A stretch of 64,000 nucleotides of DNA from Flavobacteriales bacterium (GCA_016788295.1 JAEUSY010000023.1:53150-117149), one strand, 5' to 3'; counted from the stretch's first letter, positions 8,825 through 18,283 are shown. Translations and numbers: made by a program. The notes: generated by a model from the sequence alone, not told the origin.

Positions 8825-9781
8825 CTATCCCAAGTACTCTCCCACCGCCCGTTGCACCCGGGCATTGATGTCATCGGTGGGTGCGGGGTGGAAGGCCTGG
8901 CCGGTGATGCGCTCGTAGAGCTCCACATAGCGTTCGGTAACGCTGTGTACGAAGGCATCGTCCATGGGTGGCACCTGCTGGCCTTCCTTGCCCATGAAAC
9001 CGCCGGCGATGAGCCATTCGCGCACGAACTCCTTGCTCAGTTGCTTCTGGCGTTCGCCCCTGGCCTGCCGCTCAGCATAGCCGTCGGCGTAGAAATAGCG
9101 TGAGCTATCGGGTGTGTGGATCTCGTCGATGAGCAGGATGCGGCCATCGGCGGTGCGACCGAACTCGTACTTGGTGTCCACCAGCAGCAGGCCGCGATCG
9201 GCGGCGATGCGGCTCCCCTCGGCAAAGAGCACCAGGGCGTAGCGCTGCATGGTGTCCCACTCCTGCGGCGTGCAGAGACCCCGCGCCAGGATCTCGTCCG
9301 GTGTGATGTCCTCGTCGTGCCCCACATCGGCCTTGGTGCTGGGCGTGATGAGGGGCGCAGGGAAACGGTCGTTCTCGCGCATGCCCTCGGGGAGCGTGGC
9401 GCCACAGAGGGTGCGAAGGCCGCTCTGGTAGGTGCGCCAAGCGTGGCCGGCGAGGTAGCCACGCACCACCATCTCCACCTTCACGGTGCTGCACGCCGCC
9501 CCGATGACCACATTGGGATCGGGCGAGGCCTCGGCCCAGTTGGGCGCCACATGGCGCGTAAGGCCGAGCATGTGCCAGCTGAGCTGGCTGAGCACCTGTC
9601 CCTTGTGGGGGATGCCACGCGGCAGCACCACATCGAAGGCGCTGATGCGGTCGCTGGCCACGAGGATGATGCGGCCGTCGGACAGGGTGTACACATCGCG
9701 CACTTTTCCGCGGTACACGTTGGTGATGAGCGGATGCGAGAGTTCGGCACGCATGAGCGTACCCGGGAGTGCGGTGGTCAT
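8825..9781 (-). CDS. purC: Phosphoribosylaminoimidazole-succinocarboxamide synthase
   Basis: SAICAR synthetase of 318 residues, joining CAIR and aspartate with ATP in purine synthesis. Family features include YRGKVRDVYTL at the N-terminus, VASDRISAFDVVLPRGIPHKG, the ARGLCTPQEWD helix, the LLLVDTKYEFG strand and the HTPDSSRYFY motif. Its length is that of the longer Bacteroidota/eukaryote-like form. Its ATG overlaps the stop of the upstream phoH-like gene by 4 bases, so the two are translationally coupled. Cytoplasmic. Confidence 0.97.
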   Translation of the reverse strand: MTTALPGTLMRAELSHPLITNVYRGKVRDVYTLSDGRIILVASDRISAFDVVLPRGIPHKGQVLSQLSWHMLGLTRHVAPNWAEASPDPNVVIGAACSTVKVEMVVRGYLAGHAWRTYQSGLRTLCGATLPEGMRENDRFPAPLITPSTKADVGHDEDITPDEILARGLCTPQEWDTMQRYALVLFAEGSRIAADRGLLLVDTKYEFGRTADGRILLIDEIHTPDSSRYFYADGYAERQARGERQKQLSKEFVREWLIAGGFMGKEGQQVPPMDDAFVHSVTERYVELYERITGQAFHPAPTDDINARVQRAVGEYLG

Positions 9782-10749
9782 TGGGGTCGGTCCTTCTTGT
9801 CGGTTTTCTGCTCCAGCTCCTTGAACGCGCCGAGCACGCGGGTAACGAGCTCGTGGCGGATGACGTCCTTCTCATCGAGCTCGATGACGGAGATGCCTTC
9901 GATGTTGCGCAGCATGTGTACGGCCGGCATCAGTCCGCTGGGCTGGCGGTCGGGCAGGTCCACCTGGGTGACATCGCCGGTGATGACGAACTTGGCGTTG
10001 CGGCCCATGCGGGTGAGGAACATCTTGAGCTGGGGCAGCGTGGCGTTCTGGGCCTCGTCGAGGATCACGAAGGCGTGATCGAGGGTGCGGCCGCGCATGA
10101 AGGCGAGCGGTGCGATCTGGATGATGCCCTCATCGAGGTGATCGGCCAGGCGCGTGGCGGGGATCATCTCCTTGAGCGCATCGTAGAGCGGCTGCAGGTA
10201 GGGATCCAGCTTCTCGCGCAGGTCGCCGGGCAGGAAGCCGAGGTTCTCCCCTGCCTCCACTGCAGGCCGCGTGAGGATGATGCGGCGCACCTTGCGTTCC
10301 TTCAGCGCCTTCACGGCCAGGGCCACGGCGGTGTACGTTTTGCCGGTGCCGGCGGGGCCGATGGCGAAGACCATGTCGCTGCCCTCCACGGCCTTCACGA
10401 GCTTTTGCTGGTTGAGGGTGCGGGCCTTTACGCGCAGGCCGGCGTTGCCGTAGACCAGCACGTCGGCATCATCACCGCCGGTGGCCTCGCCGCGTTCACC
10501 GGTGCCCATGATATCATCGAGCACCTTGCGGGGCAGATCGTTGTAGCGGGCCACGTGGGCCACCAGCTCGTTGAAGCGCTCCTCGAACAAGGCGATATCG
10601 GCCTCGGCGCCGGACACCTTGAGGGTATCGCCACGGGCAATGAGGTTGAGCTTGGGGAACAGCGGCCTGATGAGGCGCAGGTTGGCATCGTTGGCGCCCA
10701 GCACGGCCACGGGATCAACGCCGGTTATGGTGAACAGCTTCTCGCTCAA
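9778..10749 (-). CDS. PhoH family ATPase
   Basis: A 323-residue P-loop ATPase. Walker A is GPAGTGKT at residues 131-138; Walker B ends in DEAQ at 231-234, followed by GDVTQVDLP. This is the PhoH/YbeZ architecture; relatives are linked to RNA metabolism and ribosome maturation. The only sensible start is a TTG at 10749, giving (M)SEKLFTITGVDP, which matches where family members begin; the first internal ATG is about 80 residues in. Co-directional and 4-base overlapping with purC. A TACCTTCG box lies about 55-65 bases upstream. Confidence 0.94.
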   Translation of the reverse strand: MSEKLFTITGVDPVAVLGANDANLRLIRPLFPKLNLIARGDTLKVSGAEADIALFEERFNELVAHVARYNDLPRKVLDDIMGTGERGEATGGDDADVLVYGNAGLRVKARTLNQQKLVKAVEGSDMVFAIGPAGTGKTYTAVALAVKALKERKVRRIILTRPAVEAGENLGFLPGDLREKLDPYLQPLYDALKEMIPATRLADHLDEGIIQIAPLAFMRGRTLDHAFVILDEAQNATLPQLKMFLTRMGRNAKFVITGDVTQVDLPDRQPSGLMPAVHMLRNIEGISVIELDEKDVIRHELVTRVLGAFKELEQKTDKKDRPQ

Positions 10750-10851
10750 TGGAAACTTGCGGTTGTTGAAACATTTTTCCGGAACGCGCTTATGGCCCGG
10801 AATAGTTTTGAGCGCCGAAGGTAGCCCACGCCCGCGCTCCCGCTATTGACC

Positions 10852-11658
10852 ATGGCCATCATAACGCTCACCACCGACATGGGCCTGAAGGACCACTATG
10901 TGGCCGCCGTAAAGGGTGCGATCCTGACGCAGCAGCCGGGGGTGCAGATCGTTGACATTTCGCACCAGATCAAGCCCTTCGACAATGCCGGTGCGGCCTT
11001 TACGCTGGGCAACGTATGGCCCGAGTTCCCCAAGGGCACCATCCACATCATCGGCGTGAACCCCGAGGCCGACGCCAGGGTGCCGCACCTGGTGGTGGTA
11101 CACGAAGGCCACTACTTCATTGGTGCCGACACGGGCATCTTCTCCCTGCTCTTCGACAAGAAACCGCTGGAGGCCTTTGAGCTAACGCTGAAGCTGGACG
11201 CCGACCACCGCTCGTTCCCGGTGAAGAACGTGTTCGTGAAAGTGGCCTGCCATTTGGCGCGGGGCGGCACACCCGATGTGATCGGCCGCCGCGTGGGCGG
11301 GATCAGGGGCATGATCGGCTTCCAGCCGGCCACCGACCCTTCGAGCATTCGCGGCAAGGTGGTGCATGTGGACGGCTACGGCAACCTGGTGACGAACATC
11401 ACGCGCAAGCTCTTCGACGACATCGGCAAGGGGCGCGTGTTCGAGATCGCGTTCGCGAGCAAGGAGGATGCGATCAACCACATCCATGGCACCTACACCG
11501 ATGTGCCCGACGGCGAGAAGGTGGCCTTCTTCGGCAGCACCGGCCTGCTGGAGATCGCGGTGAACAAAGGCGCCGAAGGGCACGGTGGCGGGGCGGCACG
11601 GCTGTTCGGCGCGCGCGAAGGCTCTTCGGTGCGGGTGGAGTTCGCCGAGCGCAGGTGA
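10852..11658 (+). CDS. SAM hydroxide adenosyltransferase (DUF62 family)
   Basis: A 268-residue protein of the SAM-dependent chlorinase/fluorinase superfamily. The opening ITLTTDMGLKDHYVAAVKG and the following VDISHQIKPFDNAGAAFTLGN are family signatures, and HYFIGADTGIFSLLF and GNLVTNI match the substrate pocket and C-terminal domain. Most bacterial members hydrolyse S-adenosylmethionine to adenosine and methionine rather than halogenate. I use ATG 10852 (MAIITLTTD); a TTG two codons earlier is possible. Divergent from phoH-purC. Confidence 0.92.
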   Translation: MAIITLTTDMGLKDHYVAAVKGAILTQQPGVQIVDISHQIKPFDNAGAAFTLGNVWPEFPKGTIHIIGVNPEADARVPHLVVVHEGHYFIGADTGIFSLLFDKKPLEAFELTLKLDADHRSFPVKNVFVKVACHLARGGTPDVIGRRVGGIRGMIGFQPATDPSSIRGKVVHVDGYGNLVTNITRKLFDDIGKGRVFEIAFASKEDAINHIHGTYTDVPDGEKVAFFGSTGLLEIAVNKGAEGHGGGAARLFGAREGSSVRVEFAERR

Positions 11659-11706
11659 GCCCGCTGACAACACCAGACCCATCGGCGCAACGGAGCAAAT
11701 AGATCC

Positions 11707-12000
11707 ATGATCGTACGCATCGTCAAAATGACCTTCAGGCCCGAGGAAGTGGCCGTGTTCCAGGAACTGTTCGAGGGCTGGAAGCCGCGCATCCGCAGCT
11801 TTCCGGGCTGCAGGCACCTGGAACTGCTGCACGATGTGAACGACCCGAGGATCTTCTTCACCTACAGCCATTGGGACGCGGCCGACGACCTGGAGCGCTA
11901 CCGGGTAAGCGCCGTGTTCGCCGATGTATGGCCCGTGGTGAAGGGCCTGTTCGCCGCCCCGGCCGAGGCCTGGACCGTGGACCGCGAGCACGTGGCCTAG
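11707..12000 (+). CDS. Antibiotic biosynthesis monooxygenase (ABM)-like small protein
   Basis: A 97-residue protein with the dimeric alpha+beta barrel pattern: IVRIVKMTFRPE, FQELFEGWKPRIRSFPGCRHLELLHD, FFTYSHWDAADDLERYR and a final FAAPAEAW strand. ABM-domain proteins include quinol monooxygenases and haem-degrading enzymes, but many have no known reaction, and I see no residue pattern that would decide. It follows the SAM hydrolase by 48 bases and may share its transcript. Confidence 0.8.
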   Translation: MIVRIVKMTFRPEEVAVFQELFEGWKPRIRSFPGCRHLELLHDVNDPRIFFTYSHWDAADDLERYRVSAVFADVWPVVKGLFAAPAEAWTVDREHVA

Positions 12001-12126
12001 GCCGCACCCAACACACTGACCGCCAAGGCCATGGCCTGCCGAAAGCGGGCCGTGCGATCTGGCACGATGCTTTCAATGGAGGCGCCCGCGTTCGCGCCCA
12101 ACGCCCGATCGCCCGATATTCGTACC

Positions 12127-13014
12127 ATGATGATGCGTCCGCTCACCGTATTGATCGCCCTCGTCCCCACCCTGTTGCTGGCCCAGCCGACACCTGCCGA
12201 CAAGGCACAGGGGCATTTGGACAAAGCGCGCGTCGCTTACAAGGCCGATGAACTGGCGATCGCCCTGGTGTACGCCGACTCCGCCATAGCCGCGGACCAG
12301 ACGGTGAACGGAGGCTACAAGCTGCGCGGCGACATCAAGCAGCGCCAAAAGAACCTGCACGGCGCGCTGGTGGACTACACCAAGGCCGAGAAATACACCC
12401 CTGACGATGCGCGGCTGTACGTGAGCCGTTCGGCGGTGTACATCAGCGAAGGCCGCGTGAAAGAGGCCATCGGCGATGCGGACAAGGCCATCAAGCTGTC
12501 CCCCAAGGATGCCGATGCCTGGTACAACCGGGCCTGCGCCAACTACCTGGGCCGCAACAACGACGCCGCATTGCGCGAACTGGACAAGGCCTTGGAACTA
12601 GATCCCACGAGTGCCAATGCCCTGTTCCTGCGCGGCGTGGTGAAAGGCGAACTGTACAAAGAGGACGCTGGCCTGGCCGACATCGAGGCCGCCTTGAGAC
12701 TGGACCCCAAACTGGCCGGAGCCGCCATGAGCGCAGGTGTTCTGCTGTTCGAGACCAAGCGCTATGCGGAGGCCATTGAGCGCTTCAGCGAAGTGATCGC
12801 CGAGGGCGGCAGCGACATGAAAGAGGCCTACTACTACCGCGCCGACTGCTACTACCATTTGGCTGACAAGGACAAGGCCTGCACCGATTGGCGCCGGGCC
12901 GGCGAGCTGGGCGACAAGGACGCGCAGTTCATTGTGCGCAACTACTGCAGCACCGACGCGGACAAGATCCCGAAGAAGCCCGTTCGCGAGCGCAAGACGG
13001 TGATCGAGTTCTAA
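12127..13014 (+). CDS. Secreted TPR-repeat protein
   Basis: A 295-residue protein. The run of three ATG codons at 12127-12135 precedes a signal peptide (RPLTVLIALVPTLLLAQ), so I start there; the preceding in-frame stretch is not protein-like. The mature part is a chain of tetratricopeptide repeats: LDKARVAYKADELAIALVYADSAI, VDYTKAEKYTPDDARLYVSRS, DADAWYNRACANYLG, ALELDPTSANALFLRG and others, covering roughly residues 30-270. Likely a periplasmic scaffold. A TATTCG-type box ends about 4 bases before the start. Confidence 0.82.
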   Translation: MMMRPLTVLIALVPTLLLAQPTPADKAQGHLDKARVAYKADELAIALVYADSAIAADQTVNGGYKLRGDIKQRQKNLHGALVDYTKAEKYTPDDARLYVSRSAVYISEGRVKEAIGDADKAIKLSPKDADAWYNRACANYLGRNNDAALRELDKALELDPTSANALFLRGVVKGELYKEDAGLADIEAALRLDPKLAGAAMSAGVLLFETKRYAEAIERFSEVIAEGGSDMKEAYYYRADCYYHLADKDKACTDWRRAGELGDKDAQFIVRNYCSTDADKIPKKPVRERKTVIEF

Positions 13015-13088
13015 GTGCGGGCGGTCGCTGGCGAGGAACGGCGCGTGGTGGCCGGGAACGCCGGATTATCTTGGCGCCCCTTTCCGGC

Positions 13089-13814
13089 ATGACGGCACTG
13101 ATCCTCAAAGAGCTCCGGGGCTTCCTCGGCTCCCTCATCGGCCACATCGTCATTGTGGTCTTCCTGCTGCTCACGGGCCTGTTCCTGTGGGTGTTCCCGG
13201 ACAACCTGCTGGACAAAGGGTACGCCGACCTGGGCCCCTTGTTCTTCATTGCGCCGTGGGTGTTCCTCTTCCTGGTTCCGGCGGTGGCCATGCGCAGTTT
13301 CAGTGAAGAGCGGCGCACGGGCACCATCGAATTCCTGTTGACCAAACCACTGACCGAACTGCAGGTGGTGCTGGCCAAGTACATCGCTGCGGTCATGTTG
13401 GTGCTGCTGGCGCTGCTGCCCACGCTGGTGTACTGGTGGTCGCTGGGCGAACTGGCCATGCCCAAGGGCAACCTGGACACGGGCGGCATCGTGGGCTCGT
13501 ACATCGGGCTCTTCTTCCTGGCGGCCAGCTTCACGGCCATCGGCATCTTCGCCTCGGCGCTCACTGACAGCCAGATCGTGGCGTTCCTCATCGCGGTGTT
13601 CGGCTGCTTCTTCCTCTACCTCGGCTTCGATCTGGTGGCCGACTTCCAGGCCTTCGGATCGTTGGAGGGACCGATCAAATCCATCGGCATCCAGGCGCAC
13701 TACCTCAGCATGAGCCGGGGTGTGCTGGACCTGCGTGACGCCCTGTACTTCCTGGGCGTGATCGTGATCTTCCTGTTGCTCACGCGCACCGCGCTCCAAA
13801 GCCGCACGTGGTGA
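13089..13814 (+). CDS. gldF: Gliding motility ABC transporter permease GldF
   Basis: A 241-residue inner-membrane permease with about six hydrophobic segments, starting MTALILKELRGFLGSLIGHI. The VAMRSFSEERRTGTIEFLLTKPLTELQVVLAKY stretch is the ABC-2 permease signature of GldF. In Flavobacterium GldF works with GldG and the ATPase GldA. gldA is not in this window. Its stop overlaps the gldG start (TGATG at 13812). gldF-gldG next to dnaN is a known arrangement in flavobacteria. Confidence 0.93.
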   Translation: MTALILKELRGFLGSLIGHIVIVVFLLLTGLFLWVFPDNLLDKGYADLGPLFFIAPWVFLFLVPAVAMRSFSEERRTGTIEFLLTKPLTELQVVLAKYIAAVMLVLLALLPTLVYWWSLGELAMPKGNLDTGGIVGSYIGLFFLAASFTAIGIFASALTDSQIVAFLIAVFGCFFLYLGFDLVADFQAFGSLEGPIKSIGIQAHYLSMSRGVLDLRDALYFLGVIVIFLLLTRTALQSRTW

Positions 13815-15574
13815 TGAGCACGACCGCAACACCGAAAAAGGCTCGCAGTGTGCGCAGCGGCGACCTGCTGGAGCTGGGCATCGGCATCGGTATTGTGCTG
13901 CTGGTGCTGTACATCGGCAGCTTCTTCCGCCTGCGAGCCGACCTGACCAGCGAGAAGCGCTACACCCTGACCCCTGCCACCGAAACGCTGGCGGGCGGAC
14001 TGGAGGACATCGTGTACGTGAAGGTGTACCTGACCGGCGAGCTGCCTGCCGACCTGCAGCGCCTTTCGCAGGCCACACGCGACCTGCTGGACGAGCTGCG
14101 CGTGCATGCCGGCGACAACATCCAGTACAGCTTCGTTGACCCCAGCGAGAGCACCGATGCGAAGACCCGCAACGAGTTCTACGACCAGTTGCAGAAGGCC
14201 GGGCTCACCTACAGCAGCATCCGTGTGCGCGAAAAGGCCGGTTACAGCGAAGTGATCGTGTTCCCCGGCGCGTTGGTGACCTACCGCGACCGCACGGTGC
14301 CGGTGCAACTGCTGAAGACCCAGTTGCGCACGCCCGATGCGGACATCGTGAACCGCTCCATCAACAACCTGGAGTACGAGCTGGCGAGCGCCATCCGCCA
14401 GGCCACCTCGGCACGCCGACCACGGATAGCGTTGCTGGCCGGACATGGAGAGGCCGGAGGCATGGCCGTGATGGACATGACCACCGCGTGGAAAGAGCTG
14501 TACGACGTGGAGGAAGTGCGCATTGAAGACCGGTTGGACGCCCTCAGCCGTAAGGTGGAAGGCATGAACTACCGCGTGAACGACTTCGATGCGCTGGTGG
14601 TGGCCAAGCCCGACAGCCTCTTCACCGGTCGCGACCGCTATGTGATCGACCAGTTCGTGATGAACGGCGGCAAGGTGCTGTGGTTGGTGGATGCCATGAA
14701 CGCCAACCTCGACAGCCTGCGCAAGAACCAGTTCTCCATTGCCACGCCGCTTGACCTGGGCATCGACGAGCTGTTGTTCGCCTATGGCGTGCGCATCAAC
14801 AAGGACCTGGTGCTGGACCAGAGCTGTGCGCCGATCGAGATCTACACGCAGCCCTACGGCAACCAGCGCAAACTGGAACGCTTCCCGTGGTACTTCGAAC
14901 CGGTACTGATCCCGCAGGCCCAACACCCCATCGTCAGCAACATCGATCCGGTACACCTGCGCTTCGCCAGTACGCTGGACACCATTGGTACGGACAGCGT
15001 GCGCAAGACCATCCTGCTCACCACCTCGCCCCGCTCCCTGGCACAACGCAACCCGGTGCGCGTGAGCCTGAACATCGTGGAGATGGACATGGGCTTCGAG
15101 AAGCGCAGCACCCCGCACATGCCGGTGGCCGTGCTGTTGGAAGGTCCCTTCACCAGTGCCTACAAGGACCGCCTGCCGCCCAACTTCACGCAGGACCCAA
15201 CGGTGGGCTACCGCGAACAAGGCAAGCGCACGGCACAACTGGTGATCAGCGATGGCGATGTGATCGTGAACCGTGTGGACCCCGCGAAAGGCATGTACTA
15301 CATGTTGGGCTTCGACCGGTACGCCAATGCCAAGATCTACGGCAACCGCGAACTGCTGATGAACGCGATGAACTACCTGCTTGACGACCAGAGCCTCATC
15401 AGCATCCGCTCGCGGCAGATCACCCTGCGCCAACTGGATGCGGGCCGCATTGTGGAGGACCGTCTGCACTGGCAACTGGTGAACACCATAGTGCCGGTGG
15501 CCCTGAGCATTGTGATCGGCATCCTGTTCAACCTGGTGCGCCGCCGTCGCGCCAACGCCCCCAAGGCCAACTGA
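13814..15574 (+). CDS. gldG: Gliding motility ABC transporter substrate-binding protein GldG
   Basis: A 586-residue protein: short cytoplasmic N-terminus, a membrane helix near residues 17-37, a large periplasmic domain of the ABC_transp_aux/IntG-like family (EKRYTLTPATETLAGGLEDIVYVKVYLTGELP), and a second membrane helix close to the C-terminus (about 557-575) followed by RRRRANAPK. This is the GldG layout. The start at 13814 is set by the one-codon overlap with gldF. It would sit beside GldF in the inner membrane. Confidence 0.94.
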   Translation: MSTTATPKKARSVRSGDLLELGIGIGIVLLVLYIGSFFRLRADLTSEKRYTLTPATETLAGGLEDIVYVKVYLTGELPADLQRLSQATRDLLDELRVHAGDNIQYSFVDPSESTDAKTRNEFYDQLQKAGLTYSSIRVREKAGYSEVIVFPGALVTYRDRTVPVQLLKTQLRTPDADIVNRSINNLEYELASAIRQATSARRPRIALLAGHGEAGGMAVMDMTTAWKELYDVEEVRIEDRLDALSRKVEGMNYRVNDFDALVVAKPDSLFTGRDRYVIDQFVMNGGKVLWLVDAMNANLDSLRKNQFSIATPLDLGIDELLFAYGVRINKDLVLDQSCAPIEIYTQPYGNQRKLERFPWYFEPVLIPQAQHPIVSNIDPVHLRFASTLDTIGTDSVRKTILLTTSPRSLAQRNPVRVSLNIVEMDMGFEKRSTPHMPVAVLLEGPFTSAYKDRLPPNFTQDPTVGYREQGKRTAQLVISDGDVIVNRVDPAKGMYYMLGFDRYANAKIYGNRELLMNAMNYLLDDQSLISIRSRQITLRQLDAGRIVEDRLHWQLVNTIVPVALSIVIGILFNLVRRRRANAPKAN

Positions 15575-15577
15575 CCC

Positions 15578-16588
15578 ATGAACCGTCGCATCCTCCTGCT
15601 GATCGTGCTGCTGGCCCTGGGCCTGGCCGCGTTCTGGCTGTACCGCACCAACCGGCCCACCACCTTGGCCAAGCCCCTGAGCGATTTCGTAGTGGAGGAC
15701 ACCGCCGCCATCGACCGCATTTTCATTGCCGACAAACAGGGCAAGAGCGTCGACCTGCGTCGCACTGCCCAAGGCTGGACCGTGAACGGCGTGTTCGCGG
15801 CGCGCCAGCACGAGGTGGGCGTATTGCTGCGCACCTTCAAGCGCGTGGAAGTGAAAAGCCCGGTGCCCAAGAGCGCCGAGGCCATGGTGCTGAAGGTGAT
15901 GGGTTCTGCGGCGCGCAAGGTGGAAGTGTACCAAGGCGGCAAGCGGCCGGTGAAGACCTGGATCGTGGGCCACGGCACCAAGGACCACTTCGGTACGTAC
16001 GCCATTCTGGAAAATGAAACAGGGCGCAGCAGTGTACCGTTCATCCTTGGCATGACGGGCTTCACGGGGATCCTGAGCACACGGTTCCACACTGAAACGG
16101 ACCTCTGGCGTGACAATGCGGTGTACCGCTACAAGGACCTGTACGAGCTGGCCGCCGTGGAAGTGGAGCAACCCGAACGCCGCGCCGGTCGTTACCGCAT
16201 AGAGCAGGCGGAGAGCGGCCGGGTGAGACTGCTGGACGGGGAAGGCCGTGCACTGCCCATGGACACCGTGTTCGTGAAAGGCGCCCTGCTTCCCTTCCAG
16301 GAATTCAACTACGAATACATCGACCGCAGCCTGCGGCCCGCCTCGCGTGATTCGTTGTTGGCGACGCCGCCCAACTTCATTGTGCGCACGACGGACCGCA
16401 ACGGCAAGGCCGGCACGGTGAAATACTGGCACATGCCCTACACGGGCGAAGAGCCTGAGTTCGGCATGCCCAAGCTGCTGCACGACCGGCTGCGTATGCG
16501 CGCCCTGATCCAAGACACCCTGCTGGTGGTGGTGCAGCGGCAATACACCGACCGGATCCTGCAGCCCGTGGAAGCCTTGATGCCGTAG
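15578..16588 (+). CDS. DUF4340-like membrane-anchored protein
   Basis: A 336-residue protein with an N-terminal membrane helix (RRILLLIVLLALGLAAFWLY) and a soluble exported part. Segments such as DTAAIDRIFIADKQGKSVDLRRTAQGWTVNG and VKSPVPKSAEAMVLKVMGSAARKVEVYQG resemble DUF4340 repeats, a family that accompanies GldG-like auxiliary ABC components. It begins 3 bases after gldG, so it is surely in the same operon and probably part of the same transporter. Confidence 0.78.
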   Translation: MNRRILLLIVLLALGLAAFWLYRTNRPTTLAKPLSDFVVEDTAAIDRIFIADKQGKSVDLRRTAQGWTVNGVFAARQHEVGVLLRTFKRVEVKSPVPKSAEAMVLKVMGSAARKVEVYQGGKRPVKTWIVGHGTKDHFGTYAILENETGRSSVPFILGMTGFTGILSTRFHTETDLWRDNAVYRYKDLYELAAVEVEQPERRAGRYRIEQAESGRVRLLDGEGRALPMDTVFVKGALLPFQEFNYEYIDRSLRPASRDSLLATPPNFIVRTTDRNGKAGTVKYWHMPYTGEEPEFGMPKLLHDRLRMRALIQDTLLVVVQRQYTDRILQPVEALMP

Positions 16589-16611
16589 GGCTGCACCGGG
16601 TTGTACACCGC

Positions 16612-16640
16612 TGTGGAAAAAGGGGCCTCCGTGTTGAAAA
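16612..16640. other. Two DnaA-box-like sequences before dnaN
   Basis: TGTGGAAAA at 16612-16620 is the reverse of TTTTCCACA, one mismatch from the TTATCCACA DnaA box. TGTTGAAAA at 16632-16640 is a weaker match. Two near-boxes 20 bases apart could be a DnaA-regulated promoter for dnaN; they are too few to call an origin. Confidence 0.3.
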
Positions 16641-16703
16641 CTAGGGCCGATGGCCCGGGGGTGCCCGGCTAACTTCGCGGCTTCATAAACATTGTACACC
16701 CCG

Positions 16704-17825
16704 ATGAAATTCATCGTATCCAGCAGTGCCCTCCTGAAGCAACTGCAACTGCTCCAGGGCGTGCTCGCCAGCAGCAACACCCTTCCCATCCTGGACAATT
16801 TCCTGTTCGAGATCGACGGCAAGCAGCTTACCGTTACCGCCAGCGACCTGGAGACCACCATTACCGCCACCATGGCCGTGGAGGCCAAGGACAAGGGCAG
16901 CGTGGCCATTCCGGCGCGTATCCTGCTGGACACCCTGAAGGCCTTCTCCGAGCAGCCGCTCACCTTCACCATTGATGGCAAGCACCACGGTGTGGAGATC
17001 AGCAGCGAGCAGGGCAAGTACAAGATGACCGGCTTCAACGGGGCCGAGTTCCCGAAGAGCCCGGTGCTGGAGGGCGCCACCGCCTTCGCGCTGCCCGCTG
17101 GTACGCTGGCCATGGCCATCAACAAGACCATTTTCGCCACGGGCAACGATGACCTGCGCCCTGTGATGAGCGGCATCTTCTTCGAGCTGACCGAAGAGGA
17201 TGTGCGTTTCGTGGCCACCGATGCACACAAGCTGGTCCGCTACAAGCGCACCGATGTACAGGCCCCGAAGGCCGCCTCCTTCATTGTGCCCAAGAAGCCG
17301 TTGAACCTGCTGAAGAACACGCTGGGCGCCTCCAACACGGAAGTGACCGTGGAGTTCAACGACAACAACGCCGCCTTCCGCTTCGACAACACGGTGCTGG
17401 TTTGCCGCCTGATCGATGGCAAATACCCGAACTACGAGGCGGTGATCCCGAAGACCAACCCGAACAAGCTCACCATCGACCGGGCGACCTTCCTGAGCTC
17501 CATCCGCCGGGTGTCCATCTTCTCGAACAAGACCACGCACCAGGTGCGCCTGCACATCAACGGCAGCCAGCTCACCATCAGCGCGGAGGACCTCGATTTC
17601 GCGAACGAGGCGAACGAGAAACTGACCTGTTCCTACGAGGGCGAGGAGATCACCATCGGTTTCAATTCGCGTTTCCTGATGGACATGCTGAACAACCTGG
17701 GCACCGAGCACGTGATGCTGGAGATGAGCGCCCCGAACCGCGCAGGCATCCTGCTGCCCGGCGAGGCCGGTGAGGTGGGCGAGGACATCCTGATGCTGGT
17801 GATGCCCGTGATGTTGAACAGCTGA
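16704..17825 (+). CDS. dnaN: DNA polymerase III beta subunit (sliding clamp)
   Basis: A 373-residue protein with the three repeated clamp domains of DnaN (about 1-125, 126-250, 251-373). It opens MKFIVSSSALLKQLQLLQGVLASSNTLPIL, and the C-terminus LMLVMPVMLNS matches the family end PMRL-type motif. It encircles DNA and tethers the polymerase. I chose ATG 16704; an upstream TTG adds only four residues. A TAACTTCG box lies about 27 bases before the start. Directly downstream of the gldFG operon. Confidence 0.97.
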   Translation: MKFIVSSSALLKQLQLLQGVLASSNTLPILDNFLFEIDGKQLTVTASDLETTITATMAVEAKDKGSVAIPARILLDTLKAFSEQPLTFTIDGKHHGVEISSEQGKYKMTGFNGAEFPKSPVLEGATAFALPAGTLAMAINKTIFATGNDDLRPVMSGIFFELTEEDVRFVATDAHKLVRYKRTDVQAPKAASFIVPKKPLNLLKNTLGASNTEVTVEFNDNNAAFRFDNTVLVCRLIDGKYPNYEAVIPKTNPNKLTIDRATFLSSIRRVSIFSNKTTHQVRLHINGSQLTISAEDLDFANEANEKLTCSYEGEEITIGFNSRFLMDMLNNLGTEHVMLEMSAPNRAGILLPGEAGEVGEDILMLVMPVMLNS

Positions 17826-17872
17826 TCCGGCACGCGATCGGCAACGGTCCGTTCCGAAACTCCCGAAACGTC

Positions 17873-18283
17873 ATGAAGAACATAGCACTGGCCCTGACGC
17901 TCTTGATCACCCTGAGCGCCAACAAATGCAAGAACGGTCCTGCCGAAATGACCTCGTTGCTCGACAAGAAGTGGGTGTTCCAGTCCATTGCGGGCAGTGC
18001 GCTGAGCCTGCCTGAAGGGACTGAAATGCCCTGGCTGCAATTGGCCGGCGACCAACTGCAAGGCTTCGGTGGGTGTAACCAGTTGATGGGTGGCTACAAA
18101 CTGGACGGGACGGCCCTCAGCTTTTCGGACATCGGAAGCACCAAGAAATATTGCGAGGGCGTGCAGCCCACGGAGAACGCCATTACCGGCCTGCTGCGGC
18201 AGGTGGATGGTTACAAGATGGAAGGCGGCCTGCTGAAATTACTGGGCGGCGGCAAGGAATTGGCCGCGCTCAAAGGCCAGTAG
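17873..18283 (+). CDS. META domain (HslJ-like) secreted protein
   Basis: A 136-residue exported protein. The N-terminus MKNIALALTLLITLSANKC looks like a signal peptide with an imperfect lipobox at cysteine 19. The rest is one META domain: KKWVFQSIAGSAL, PWLQLAGDQLQGFGGCNQLMGGYKLDG and the paired cysteines in GGCNQ and KKYCEG. META proteins such as E. coli HslJ are linked to stress or antibiotic tolerance, but the activity is unknown. Its last 14 bases overlap the end of the convergent rhomboid gene. Confidence 0.85.
   Translation: MKNIALALTLLITLSANKCKNGPAEMTSLLDKKWVFQSIAGSALSLPEGTEMPWLQLAGDQLQGFGGCNQLMGGYKLDGTALSFSDIGSTKKYCEGVQPTENAITGLLRQVDGYKMEGGLLKLLGGGKELAALKGQ

Noticed and set aside
13700..17230. 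An 1176-codon open frame on the minus strand
   Set aside because: It is antisense to gldF, gldG, the DUF4340-like gene and dnaN. Its histidine/valine/glutamine-rich product is typical of the reverse of GC-rich genes.
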